Source: Bugula neritina
Lineage: Eukaryota > Bryozoa > Gymnolaemata > Cheilostomatida > Bugulidae
Direction: 5' to 3'
NCBI GenBank assembly: GCA_964035545.1
Contig: OZ037766.1
Location: forward strand, 15,454,722-15,518,721
Length of the DNA: 64,000 nucleotides
The notes beneath the pieces were generated by a model. The model saw nothing but the letters and a program-made list of their open reading frames with translations, was not told where the DNA came from and searched no databases. A program made the position numbers and the translations under genes. Shown one piece after another: positions 36,421-49,300 of the stretch (position 1 is the first letter of the stretch; each line of letters opens with the position of its first letter).

Positions 36421-39400
36421 TAATCACTGGAATGGCTTGGAAGTTTAAACTCTGAAATTTCAAGCCATATTAGTGATTAGGCTGAGCAGTGCAGCAACTA
36501 ACAATAGCATGCAATGAAAGTTGGCTATAATTAGTATAAATTTTATAGTAGTGGTAAAGTCGAAGTCAAATTTCATTTCCATGCAATCAGAAATCCCAAA
36601 CCATTTCAATACATACTCGCACAAAATTCATTATAAATCAAAATTGTTTAGGCATCCAACCTTAAAACAGTATGCAAATGAAAACTGACATACATAAGAA
36701 CATTTTAGTGCTGCATAAGTGAAGTGTGTCAGGGAGTCTTTAATGAAGCTCACTTGTTACAGAATTAGATGCTACAGCTGTATTTAGTAATATTCTTTTC
36801 AACCAGACTCTGCAGGCAGACCATTTTCGCAAGGAAAAGGACTGTTTACTGCCGATTTGTTATGACCAGACCTTCATATTCACCATGTTAAAGACCCCCT
36901 TTAGCGAATTTGTATTTATCTGATATAGCTTTGGAGTTACAGTAGTATGTAAGGCTGGCACGAAGCCCCTCCCCCTGATGCTAATTGGTGTATTTGGTGA
37001 GCGTATTGTCTTAAGAGATGCCAGTGACAGACAGTATTAAAATACTATTTACTGAACTGCTCATAAAGATAATTAATTGACTTGAAGGTTAATTAGGCAG
37101 AGCCAGTGTTATTTGCTGGCTGTTTAATGATCTGTTGATTAGTTTCCTCTATCACTCACTTGGTTCACTTGGCTCTCTGTTCTTACTCCTAGTTAGGATA
37201 GTTAACATCAATATAATTCTAGCAGGTTCAAATTCGCTATTCCCTCATTTTCTTGTTTTGAGTTAGTAGGCTGTATCCTAATTGCAGGTAAATATTATCA
37301 ACTTTTTTAATGTTGGAATGTTTAAAACTTACTCTGTTTCTTTTCAACTCTCGTTATAATTCACATATATTTTTGCTACTTTAAAGACTGGCTATTTTTG
37401 ATTGGATTTAGTACTTTTGCAAATGTTTTGTGGTTTAACAGAAGTCATATAGGGGGCATTGGTTGGCAGTCTGAATTTTGTGCTAGTTGATGATGTATTT
37501 CCACATTTCCTTAGTGTAATATGGTAATCTTAATTAATTGAACTCTCTGATCCTTATAGAGACCTGTTTGGTATCTTGTTCTGGATAGGCTCTAGTCGAT
37601 TTGACAGCTTCACTCCATAATTTATCTTTACTAGTTGCTATAAACCAGTCTGTTTTCAAGCCAGCAAGGCAAACCTAGACTAACAGATATAATTCTCTAA
37701 CGTCCATTATCTAAGGTTAATAGCAGGCTTTACTTATTCAAGCATCATATTAAGTTGTTTTGATTTTACACTGCCATTGGAGATTATCTCATGGCATGTA
37801 GAATGCTATTGGCTGCAAGTTAGAAAATACTAACCAGGGATTTTGTTAATCTCCACTCTGACAATTTGCTTTTAGCTTCTATTGAATTTCTTAACCCTAG
37901 TAAACAACAGCTGCCAGTAGTCTCTGATAAACATCTTTTCTCCAATCTTCAATATTTTATCTCATATCTTCATTATTTCACCATCACCTCAGTGAGTATG
38001 GTTATTGTTGGTTTGTGTAGACAGTTCATCTGTTTGTCTCAGATAAATAATACCTGTATTTGTGTGCAATGTGATTCAGCATTCATCTCATTAAGAATTA
38101 AAGTGTAAATTGCTAATTAATTAAATTGGATAAATCACTACTAAATGGTAGAGTGATTTATCCATTATCTGTAATACAATTAGTGTGATAGCAGCAACCT
38201 ATTCATTTATATAGTAGGCTGCTTGTAGTTCCAAAAGTTAAATAACTAAATTATAACTGACTTGGCTTACTTTTACAAAAAAGCTTAATTTTTGTAAAAG
38301 GTATTTAAGGTTAAGATCTTATTGACTGTTTCAAATATAAGATTACTTTTCATCAAAATATCAAGGGATGTTGTTTTATTTTCCAGACCTACCCTTTACT
38401 GTTATTATATTTTGGCGATGAGAATCATTGAGTGTATGCAAGTGAAACTTTTCTCAATGAGTTTAAATCTGCTGTTATTTCTCTCTTTGCACTACGTGAC
38501 CAGGCAGTCTGTTGTTCCAATTGCTGTATTGTTTCTACTTGGAGTTTAAATAAATGTGACAGCCTTTGTTGGGAGATTGAATAGAGGTGTGCACCTCTAA
38601 GTCCATTGAGTACACTGCAGTTTGTTTTTCAACTTGCAGTTGCAGGATAGAAACAGTATAACTCTCTTGTATTATTTATATTAAATTCTACTCAGATTAT
38701 TTGTCTGCTGCTCTTGTCACTTGGTAAGTCAGATTATTGTTCAATTTTAATATAAAATTTGTTAGTCAAACTTTGTTATGATATGCAGATAGCTGTTAGT
38801 TCAGTTCTATGCTTTAAACTTTCAAATGATATTCCGTACAAGTTTCAACCGTATCATTACATGCATTCTTTTTATACATGTAGTTTTTTCCAATCAGCTT
38901 GAATTTGGTCCTCTAGTAATTGCCATATAAAATATAAATTTCTATGTTTTGAGATGTTTTGCTGTGCAAGTTAGGTTGTGTAGTGATGAAGATTGTGGTT
39001 GAATATATTGTGTGCAATTGCAACATTACTCTATCTATTTAGTATTTTATAGTCAAGTTTAGTTGGTCTCCTGGTTTAGGTGGTCTACTGAACAGGCCTG
39101 TTTGGATTAGTGTTCGTTCCATGCTTTCTGAGAGTCTTGTACAAGTGATAGTAAGCAAGTGAATGTTTGAGGGCAAATCTCTCAGTTCTTGTTACTTAAC
39201 TTGGTATTGTATTGTTTTATTATTATGCTCAGTGCTGGTCTATAGTTTATAACAATAGTTTCAGAATTATGCTAAAGAAGTTAATTTTAGACACTTGAGC
39301 TTATGCAGTATGGATATTGTCACCATTTGTAAGTTGTCCTTGAAATGTTTTTCAGGATCAATAAGTAACCCTGGCAGGAATATATTAAATCTAAGAAATA

Positions 39401-40344
39401 AGGAAATGCGTGGTTGTACAACTTAATGACTGAAATATATACATCAACTATAAAGTCAATTGTATATAAGTGTGCGTTTACGTACCATCTCAACCTGCCC
39501 TACTTCAAACTATCATTTTCCTATAACTATTTGACACTAGGTCATACTAGTTCAGCAAAAGTTGTAGTATGCCATATGTGTTGTGATCTTCTTAAATTGA
39601 GGTTCCAACTTCCAAAAAATTGTAAAATATTCAGATTTCAGGGAAGAAAAGGAACCTTGTTGCTGGGCTACTATTTTTAGTAACGCCAACTTAATATTTG
39701 AAAAATGTTCCCGGAATCTTCCACCGGTTTATTTTTTAGTTTGTAGTGATAGTCAATTTATAAATTGTATAAATGGCACATCTGCTATCTCCTTCCTATC
39801 TAGATTAGTCTCCATGACCAAATTTAGGTCTATTGTATTTCTGTACACTCTGATAGTTGCTGCGTTGATAAATTAGATAAAGAGATAAGGCAGCAGCAAG
39901 TCATGAAATTTAAATGTCTGTCACCAAATCCTTACTTTGCATAACTCCCTCCCTGCTGTTTGAAATCAGGTTTTAATATATTCAATGGCCCTTGCATGTA
40001 GTTTGGTTGAATGTGCTTTGCCCTTTGAATAGCAGCTCCTCTGTTTAATATTCTTCATTCATACATCACTTACCTTGATACCAGTTATAATTATTAGGTT
40101 GGAGTTCCATCAGAATTTTATTCCATAGTAAGATTCTATTTACTAGGAAAATTAGCACCTAGTTTAACTATATTTAAATTTATCTATTGATAATAGAAAT
40201 TTAATATTTAGGCTATACTGAGACCATGAAACCTACACTAACTGAAAGCTCATGTGTAGCACCTCAGTTACCAAAGTACTATAACTTAGCCGTGATATTC
40301 TTTTAAAAGTTAGATTGCTTTGCCTTGAAGGTTGATGCAGGGCA

Positions 40345-43300
40345 ATGCCTGGATCTACAACTGACACAGACCCCACAACAACTGCTGCTGCTGCCACTGA
40401 TGCTGCCGAAATGAGTCACCAAATGGATGTCAAACTGCAGGCAGCTCTTCAAGAAATGGATGAAATCATGAAAGGTAAGGCTGGTTGGGGCGTTTGTTTT
40501 GAGTAGAGTGTGTGCAATTGTTACTAGCTAATTAAAATAAAATAAATTGTAGTTGTAGCAATACAGCTGTTAGACAGTGATTTATATTAAAAATAAATTG
40601 AAATAGTGAAATCCATGGTAGTTAAGTGCACCCAGTTTTGGAAACAATACAGCAGACTAGTATTATGTAATGGCCACAGCCACTCAGTGAGTACTCACTA
40701 GTCTGCGTTGAGACAATCAGGTAGAAATTATGACAAGTTATATAAGCCTGCTTGTAGACCTGAACATGGGCTAACTCGGTGTGAATAATTAACATAAATA
40801 ATAGCCACAGTGGAGCCTATGATTGATCCTGTGGTGTATTATTAGGGGCTGTTACCTCGGTAACGGCACATTACTGTAATACTAAGTAACTAGCTTTATT
40901 ATAATAGTGTGTAGGAGTTGTATTCTCAATACTGCACAATATCACTTGTGTATTAGCAACATTTACTTTTATTACAATCGTCAGTTTTAACAAAGTTGAG
41001 AAAGTGTAACAAAAACATTAGCTGCAGCTCAAGTGTAAAAAAATTGGTAAAAACTAATTGTATGCTGTAATATATAGCACATTTGCCTAAGTGTCAACAT
41101 ATAACATGATTATTTTTAGTAATTCCTACTATAATAGATGGTGCTTCAGCTTTTACTTTTCTTTTTATGACTGCAGCTTATAAAGATATGAAGTTGCTTT
41201 TTATAATGTATATCTGTTATTTCTGGTAGCTATCTCATACTTGCACATTTTATAAACTATTGTAATATTTTCATAACACAATTACACACAATTACATGAA
41301 TATTAGCTGACTAGTAGTTGCACTGTGAAGTAATTAAACAGCTCTTTATTCCAGCTGTGAGGTTAATTATTAGCTTTGCAAATGTTGTGAGAGTTAGTAT
41401 TGGTTTTATTCACATCTCACTTCGCTGACTTCTCACTTGTTCTGATGTTTCACCCGGCAGCTTGTAAGTATTGACTGTAGTCCTCCTGTCATCTCTTCTA
41501 AACTCTCTAATTAATCGTCAGAAGTAACCAACCCACTGTGTATTATATAATGTTGTGTAACCTTCTACCTCATGTTATATCTATTGTGCTCCTATACGTC
41601 CTGTGTGCTCTTCATTCTGCTGCTAAGTTGCATGTATTGTGCTGTAGTGTTGCATGTACTGTGTTGTAGTGTTGCATGTATTGCGTTGTAGTGTTGCATG
41701 TATTGCGTTATAGTGTTGTCTGTATTGAGTTGTAGTGTTGTCTGTATTGAGTTGTAGTGTTGTCTGTATTGAGTTGTAGTGTTGTCTGTATTGAGTTGTA
41801 GTGTTGTGTGTATTGAGTTACAAGTATTATTGCCTTGTTTGTTGTTACTGAACTGTGCACTCACAACACAGTAACAAGTTTCTCTGCATTATATATACAC
41901 AGCAATATAATACTACATGTATAAAGCATGAAAACTTTCAAGTTTCGGATTTTTACAGTTTTTTTAAACTTCATAAATTTCAGATAGTTATATATTTTTT
42001 CTAAATTATGGTATTATTTCTTCTTTTCAAACTCTTGACAATTTTTATACTCTGAACTCAATTTGCTAAGCTTAATGAAAACATCTTTCAATTGTTTTAA
42101 CTAAAAAATAAACAAAATAATTTTAACACTACCGCAGTTTATATTCTTCCTGTGGGATAACATTATACTTTGTTTCAATGTGTATTTTAATGCTGCATGT
42201 GATATTTTAGGAGATTGTCTGCACTGTCAGTTAAACAGATGCTAGTTTCTGAAATCTGCATTGTGAAAAGCTATTGTAGTAGCATTTTGGGCCCCATATT
42301 AAGTGCAGGAACTCTGCAATGGTGTCTGGCCATTAACTTGTTCATCTGTGCATTATGGCTAGAGTAATTAAATGCTAGAGCTTTTACACTGCTTACTTCT
42401 ACCCCTCTCTTGTGCATAAATTATAATCTTTAGGGTTCCTTCAAGGGTCTGTTTTTTAGTTATTCAAAGTTATTTTTTGTTTTTGTAGTTGGCTAATCAA
42501 CATGATAGGGTAGGCGGTGGGTGGAGTGGGTTTTGTCATTTGTTCGCATCTAATTGATTTGAACATCACGTTCTGATTACACCTTAGAGCTTTTTTTTAT
42601 AGAAGTTGAGTGATTATCTTTATGTAGCTAGATGAACTAGGAGTTAAGTTGTCAGACTCCGTAGTAGGAGCAGGTGGTCAAGCAAGTAATCCCAAGTTAA
42701 TTCTTTAAAGCTCGGGTCTTACCACATTGCTCACTATATCATAGTTTAACTAGATATGAGTCAATGCATTGCAAGAGTCATGTAAACTCTTGATGTTTGA
42801 ACAAAAATATAGCGTTTTCAACCCACAAGTAGTACTAACGGCCCATTTTTTCCCAAATACCTACGTCATTCACTAAACCCATTGTTTCTGTGCCATTTTC
42901 ATATAGACCTAGGCATCATAGCATTTTTACTATTGAGTAGACAGCTTATGTGTAGATTTTGTCCTATAGCCTTACCATATATCAATAAGCCGCCATGGTA
43001 CAGTGGTTAAAGCACTGGTCTAGTTAACCCCCTAGACACACTTTGTCGCACAGCAGACCATAACGTTAAATATCAGCCATTTTTAATGTGCCCAAACCCA
43101 AAAACCTCTCCTATGAGGGAACTCCTCAGCCCTATCAAACATCCTTGTAAAGGTTCTTACAGGGATGGAAACTTCAAAACAAATGGGAGTTGTTTTACCG
43201 GTATAATAACTGATCTGCATGTATCTCTATTGTATGTTTTCTCTTTCCCAGATAGTTTTGACAGCACAGATCAGGATGAGGGTTATTACAGGCAAGTGAA

Positions 43301-46300
43301 GCAACATTCTGATGAGTTAGCCAGAAATCTTAGAAACTGTAGCAATGCACAGAGAGCCTTAGAAAGTCTCTCCATCTCCAATCTTTCATTCCTCAGATCT
43401 TGGCTAATCACAGCTGACAGGAGCAGCATGTCTACACACGGAAGCAATGGAGAGGTGGGTGGCGTTTGTTATATGGTAGTAATGGTTCAGTTAAAGTACA
43501 ATGAAACCATTACTATAGTATATATTGTAGGGGGATAACTTACAGCTGATAAAATAAGGAGGAGTAGTTAGCCTGTAGTACACTGGATAATTAGAGTAGA
43601 CAACTTTGTGGAATAATGGTGATGTTGATCTTTTTAGTTCTATAGGCTAAATATTAATTACACCAAAGACCTTGTCGTACCAGACTATTTAGGCTAACAC
43701 TATTTTTAGCAATTTTTTAAAACATCATTTAAAGTGAAGGACTGTGTATACTAAGAGTAGACAATTCTAATTAATGTTTTATTCTAAGGGTAGACAACTC
43801 TATGTGTATACTTTGAGTAGATAACTCTGATAGTATATTATACCTTTGAGTAATTCAATGAGCACCTTTGCTATCTTGTCTCTAGTATAGAAGGGCATCA
43901 AAGCCCAAAATAACACACCTTATATGATTTTATCTCTCGAGATGCGTAGAATTATTGTATGGTTTACTGCACAACCTGCAGGTTACAGTTAGTTAAACTA
44001 ACTTTGATTTTGGTGAGACTCAGCATATCTGTTACGTGTTTACGACTATGCTAGATTATGCTATAGTTTCATATCTTATATATGATTCCACATAACAGCT
44101 TTACATGATGCAATAGTTCTCACTAATCTACATGTCTATTTGGTTTATCTCACCTCCACTAAGTTTTATAAACTCCAGGCTTCCCAACTTTGCCTTATAG
44201 AATATAAAGTCATGATGGGTGCTGGACACCTGCTTGTAGAATAATCTTGCCATATATTCTAAAGGACTACAGTGCACTTGACTTGTCATGTCAAATATGG
44301 AGATAGAATTCAATTTATCATTTTCTGACAGCCATATTAGACTAGTTTGTGTTTAAACTGGTGTTTTGCTATTTAAAGAACACTGGCAACTCCCAGTCCT
44401 TTTAGTTTGTTAAAAAGGCAATAACAAGTGAAGAGGTAATTAACTATTACAGCTAAGGCTATAGGAGCCATGGGACTTGCTATTCCTTTGTAGCAGTATC
44501 ACTTGATCACACTTTCTGTTAAGACGTTAGTTTAGATAGCAGCTGGGCTCAGTAGCTCTTAGTATGACTGCAGCTGATAGATTTGCATTGTAACGCATCT
44601 CGTACATCTATCTGCATACTCTTCTATAAACTTCTTCTACATGCTATCATACAGCTGCTCTGTACCACCAACATTACCTGAAGAGTTATTGGAAAGGTTA
44701 GTTGTAATTGAATTTCGCTTCATTAGGTAATTTCTTGCTCTTTTTCATAGCTGCAACGAGATAGGATAACGTGTAGTAGTAATAGTGGTTTAGGCCCACC
44801 TGGCGCTATTCATCTGGGCTTCTTGCTATTATGTTGAAGTGGAATTATTTAATTTATTTACTGTGCAATGCCAGCATTGAGAACTAATCATGTACAACTC
44901 ATTTGATGCGTGAACCACCAAGTGGTTGCAGTGTACACCTAGCACGCATGTAGTAAGCACTCAACCAGAGAATGTTGACCTATGAGAAAGCCTCCTTTCT
45001 CTAGCCAGGTAGGCTTACTTGTAATTTGATCAGAACCAGCTCTAGCTTTATTTGTCTAGCTTAAGAGTCTTTATATTTATAGTTTTTCTACTACTATAGT
45101 TTTTCTACCCAAGTTTCTTGGGCACAGGATGGGTTTTTGATTAGGTCTGTGCAAATAGCATTGCGTAGGATTTAGTTGTAAGTTTTGTCTCTCAAGTGTT
45201 TGATTGTCAGTATTCCGCTGCGCCTCGTCTTTGTTAGTTGATAAAATGATTTCGGCTAAGACGACTTGTGTCGCTGGAGAAATAATGAGACATGAATGTA
45301 GTTCATTAACTGCAGGATTGCTATCACCCAGATTGACTTCACGGCGAAGGGTTAAGTGTGCTACTGAATAATGAATTTTATGAGTTTATGTTTTCATAAG
45401 TGTAGCGGAATGTAGGGTAAAGTATGCATATTATATACTATATAGTATATGTTAATGTATAGTTTACATATAAATATAATTAAATATAATTATAATATAG
45501 TATGTGTGTAGTATTCATAATTATGATGTAATAAACGATTAATATAGTTATACTATGTATAGAGTGTACACATAATATAATATATGCATAAGATAATACA
45601 CATAATATAGTAGACAGTGTGTTTGTCTCAAACACCCTCTGATTTGTTCACGCATAAAATATGTCTTCATTGAAGTTGTTTGTAATAGGAGAAGCGTATT
45701 AATGATGTGTAATACTGTATAGTACAGCACTAAACAAAAAATCATGTAAATTATACTGTTCATTGATCCTCAACAGCATTCCTCTAGTGAATTCTCACTT
45801 TCTCTGTAAACTGATACCAAGCTGGTGGTGGTGTCTACACATTTCTTACAGGCTATTGATGGTTCTCCTTGTCATGCTATTTTAGGCTGCTTTCGTGCAT
45901 TGCATCAATTATATATGTTCTGTTTGACACTTGAACTAGCAGCACGCGATCTATCCATGTTAATTGTCATTTCTTGGTATGAGAGTTGAAATAATGTAGT
46001 TGTATGTTTAGATGAATATTGGGTATAATGGTGGACAGTTTAGTGACGAGACTGGATATTCATCAAGTAACCACAGTTCTTCCTCCACAGCAGACATGAA
46101 GCAATTAGAAGTAGACAATGATAACCTGAAGGTGGGTGTGTTAAGCCATGGTGCCACTAGGTAGATTCCACTTAAAAAGTTAGCTATCAGTGTAATGTGT
46201 CTTGTGAGTTTATATTCATGCTTAGTTAACTTTGTTGGAGTAATTGATAGTTTTACTCAGTTGCTATATATTATGTATTTCAATCAATAATTTCAAATAA

Positions 46301-49300
46301 GGAAACTACGTAAGTTTTTTAACATATATATGATTAAGAACTGAGTAAGTGTTCTGGGTAAGGGAGGGGGTGTAAAACATTCACACAGTAACTTTGTTTT
46401 CCTTGTTTCCTTTTTGGTATGAAACTGCCTTCTATAGAAGATAGTAGTACTCGTGTCTACATGTTCTCCTATTATATTAATAACATGGAAATGTCCACAA
46501 CGTTCCTCAAATGAGTTATGTGAGATTTAATTTATTGCTTCCCTTATGCCTGGAAAATGGCATTTAATTTTACAAAATTCATGAGGTGACTGCAGTTATA
46601 ATTCCGACAGCCATTGTGAATAGTGGAATTGCTGCAGGCTGGCACATTGTTTGCGTAGTTGTGTAGCACCAGGTGTGTTTAAAAGAGAGTTTTATTGAGT
46701 TTTCAGGTAATTCTACACACATGGTGCTAAGTGGATGAACCATCTTTAGAAAATGTTTGCATTTTATTCAATTAGCAATACAACAATATGATACTATTAG
46801 ACATTTCCTTAGTAGGGTTATGCAAGTGGTACTGGGGGTAAATAAACATTTAGCATACAAAGGGGCTGTGAGGGTAAAGTACATAATAGAGTACATAATA
46901 TTAACTTAGCCAACTGAATTTTTAAAGAAATACTTGTCACTTGGACTTGACTGCAATGCTCGGTGTGGTTGTTTCCTTTTAGCCAGTTATGTTTACGTTA
47001 TCCTAAAAATTGAAGTATGTAGATGGTCATCAATGAAAATATGTGAACATAATTTTCACTTGTAGTTCTCTAATTTTAAAGGATAAAAACATTAAACAAA
47101 AGTTACACTTTTGAAAGATTATATTATTCCTAAACAGCTGATGAAGTTTTATATAAATTGTAAATATCTTATGGATTTTCTGTGTGACATATCAGTTCTA
47201 CTTCTATGTATTTTTAGTCCATTTGTTTTAATTAATTTTAATTAAAATACCTCTAAGTAATTACTATTTGTTGCTATTTGAATTTAAATGCATAAAATCA
47301 TAAATTAACCAAGCTTCCCTTTGCTCAAGCATTTAGAAAGAAACTGACATATGATTTATTAAACTTCTGCAGAAGCAAGTGAGATCTCTGCAGTCGCAAG
47401 TGCAGGAGAGTAGAGGTCAACTTAAGGTCATGGAGACAAGATTTGCTAACACTAATGAGAAACTCATCAAAGCAGAAGAGCGGCTGCACAAGGTATTCTT
47501 CCACTTATTATATGCTACCAGCATTTCCTATTGTTAATACCCAGCTTATCGCAGCATTCCAAGTTATATATTTTAGTGATATAGTTGATTGTTGGAGTTA
47601 TGCTATCTTGATTCAATTTTTAATCCATACAGCCAGTACAGCGTTCTGTACAGTGTTCCACACAGTTGAGAAGATCTTATTTGACACTAGTTATGTTAAC
47701 TTTTATTGGCATTGGGTTGTGGCTTTATAACTTCTGAGTTTACAAGAAATTATAAGTTGTATACTAGAGTTATAGCTAAGATTGCACCAATGTATATATC
47801 TCTCTCTTCATCCCTCTAGATTTCCAGTATATTCGTAGGCTTATCTATTTGTGTTTAATTTATTAACTTCCTCAATTGTGTACTGTACTAGCCCTATTAT
47901 CAATTGAGTTCACCTTGCTGAGGTAGGTAGCAGGTAGTAGTAGGTATTTCAAGGGTTTGTTAAGTTGGACAGTTTAGCAGTTATCTCCTCTGGTTCTCAG
48001 TTTAACTGTTGCAGATACTATAAGCTAATGCTCACTTCAGTTCAACTATTGATAAAAATGTTTTGACCTGACATTAACAAAGGACTCCGATAAGGCTTGA
48101 GCCAAAGTCTAAAGGGTTTGCAGTGTCTATTTAGTCATTAATAGCCTGTGCTGCTACACTTGGCAATACTAGTCTATAGAGAGAGCATTATAACTTGATA
48201 ACATAGACTGTGGCCTCTCCTAGATAACGTATAAAGGTGCACTGTGTAGCTTAGCACTAAGTAAACTTATTTACACAATCTCTAGAGCTAAGCAAATAAT
48301 CTTTTGCAAGACTAGATACTGGAGTTTAGGAAAGTAAACAGTCAAAACTTTATTGTAAACTTTCAACAGTTATCACACCATCCTGTAGATTTGTGTGTAA
48401 GTAGTGTCAAGTTTACCATCAGTCACTTTCAACATTGCCGAATTCAAAAGTATTTTATACTAGAATATAAACTGCACATGTTGAAGATGTATTTACCTAA
48501 TGGCAGTCTAATGTGTGTAGAATTAACATCAGTTTGACTTGACAGAAAATAAATTGTCATATTTGAGTTTAAACCTGTTAAAGCTTAACCCTTTCAATTC
48601 CTAGTTTCATTTTTAACTCATTTGAGTTTCACAAGGTATTAGAAAACTTTCTCAAGTGACAAGTTCCATTTATGAACCACAGCTGTCTGCTGATGTTTTA
48701 CATCTTCTGTTTTGCATGTAACAGTAATAATTCAACACTTTGATTTCTTGACATCTTTTAAATGTGACTTGATTTCTGTAACAGTTGATAATATTTCCGA
48801 TGGGTAGATATTTCATGTGTCATTTCAACTCATAAAACTACCCTGAGAGCTGTCAAATAATTTACTGTGATTTCCCCTCTACTCTGATTGGTCAACGAAT
48901 GCTGTGAATGATGTCATTATTATCACTTTGATTATTGTAATGTACACTCCTGACCTTCTATTATTATGAAGTGAGAGTATTGAGTACTCGACTATTCTCT
49001 TAGTGAGTTATCATAACATTGCAGTAAGTATTACACTCTGATAAATAACTGAAAAGCTATTGTTGTATATAATTGTGTAGACTCCTTTCAAGCTTTTATG
49101 TTACGTTACAATACTAATTAAGCATGAATGTGGACAGTGGCTGTCGGCGTCTCACTTCTCAGTTCTGCCACATTGTTATTATTATAGTAAATAGTGAATA
49201 ATTATACCTGCCCTCTCAGAACCTGCTCATTCTCACAGCTTACTTGATTTTCTAAACACTCAGTTCTAAGAGTTGTTTTTGAGACTGGCACTAGTAAATA

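Larger units (their letters stand above)
31032..40344. other. Intergenic region between INTS3 and liprin-beta
   Basis: More than 9 kb of AT-rich sequence without a convincing coding exon on either strand. It holds a short trinucleotide-type repeat (34667-34730), a CCA/CTA-rich stretch (36345-36420) and a possible SINE head (33901-33965). Non-coding first exons and the promoter of the liprin-beta gene are expected somewhere here but could not be located. Confidence 0.6.

Noticed and set aside
41592-41864. A minus-strand 90-codon frame with a regular NTTTQYRQHYNS pattern
   Set aside because: It is produced by the 22-base minisatellite, whose length gives a 22-codon period; no start context or splice support.
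43002-43075. A functional tRNA gene
   Set aside because: Only an A-box-like part is present; no anticodon arm, T-arm or B-box can be drawn.
44654-44696. A possible liprin-beta exon between CATACAG and GTTAGT
   Set aside because: Its 43 bases would break the frame: exon 2 ends in phase 0 and joins directly and in frame to the exon at 46012.
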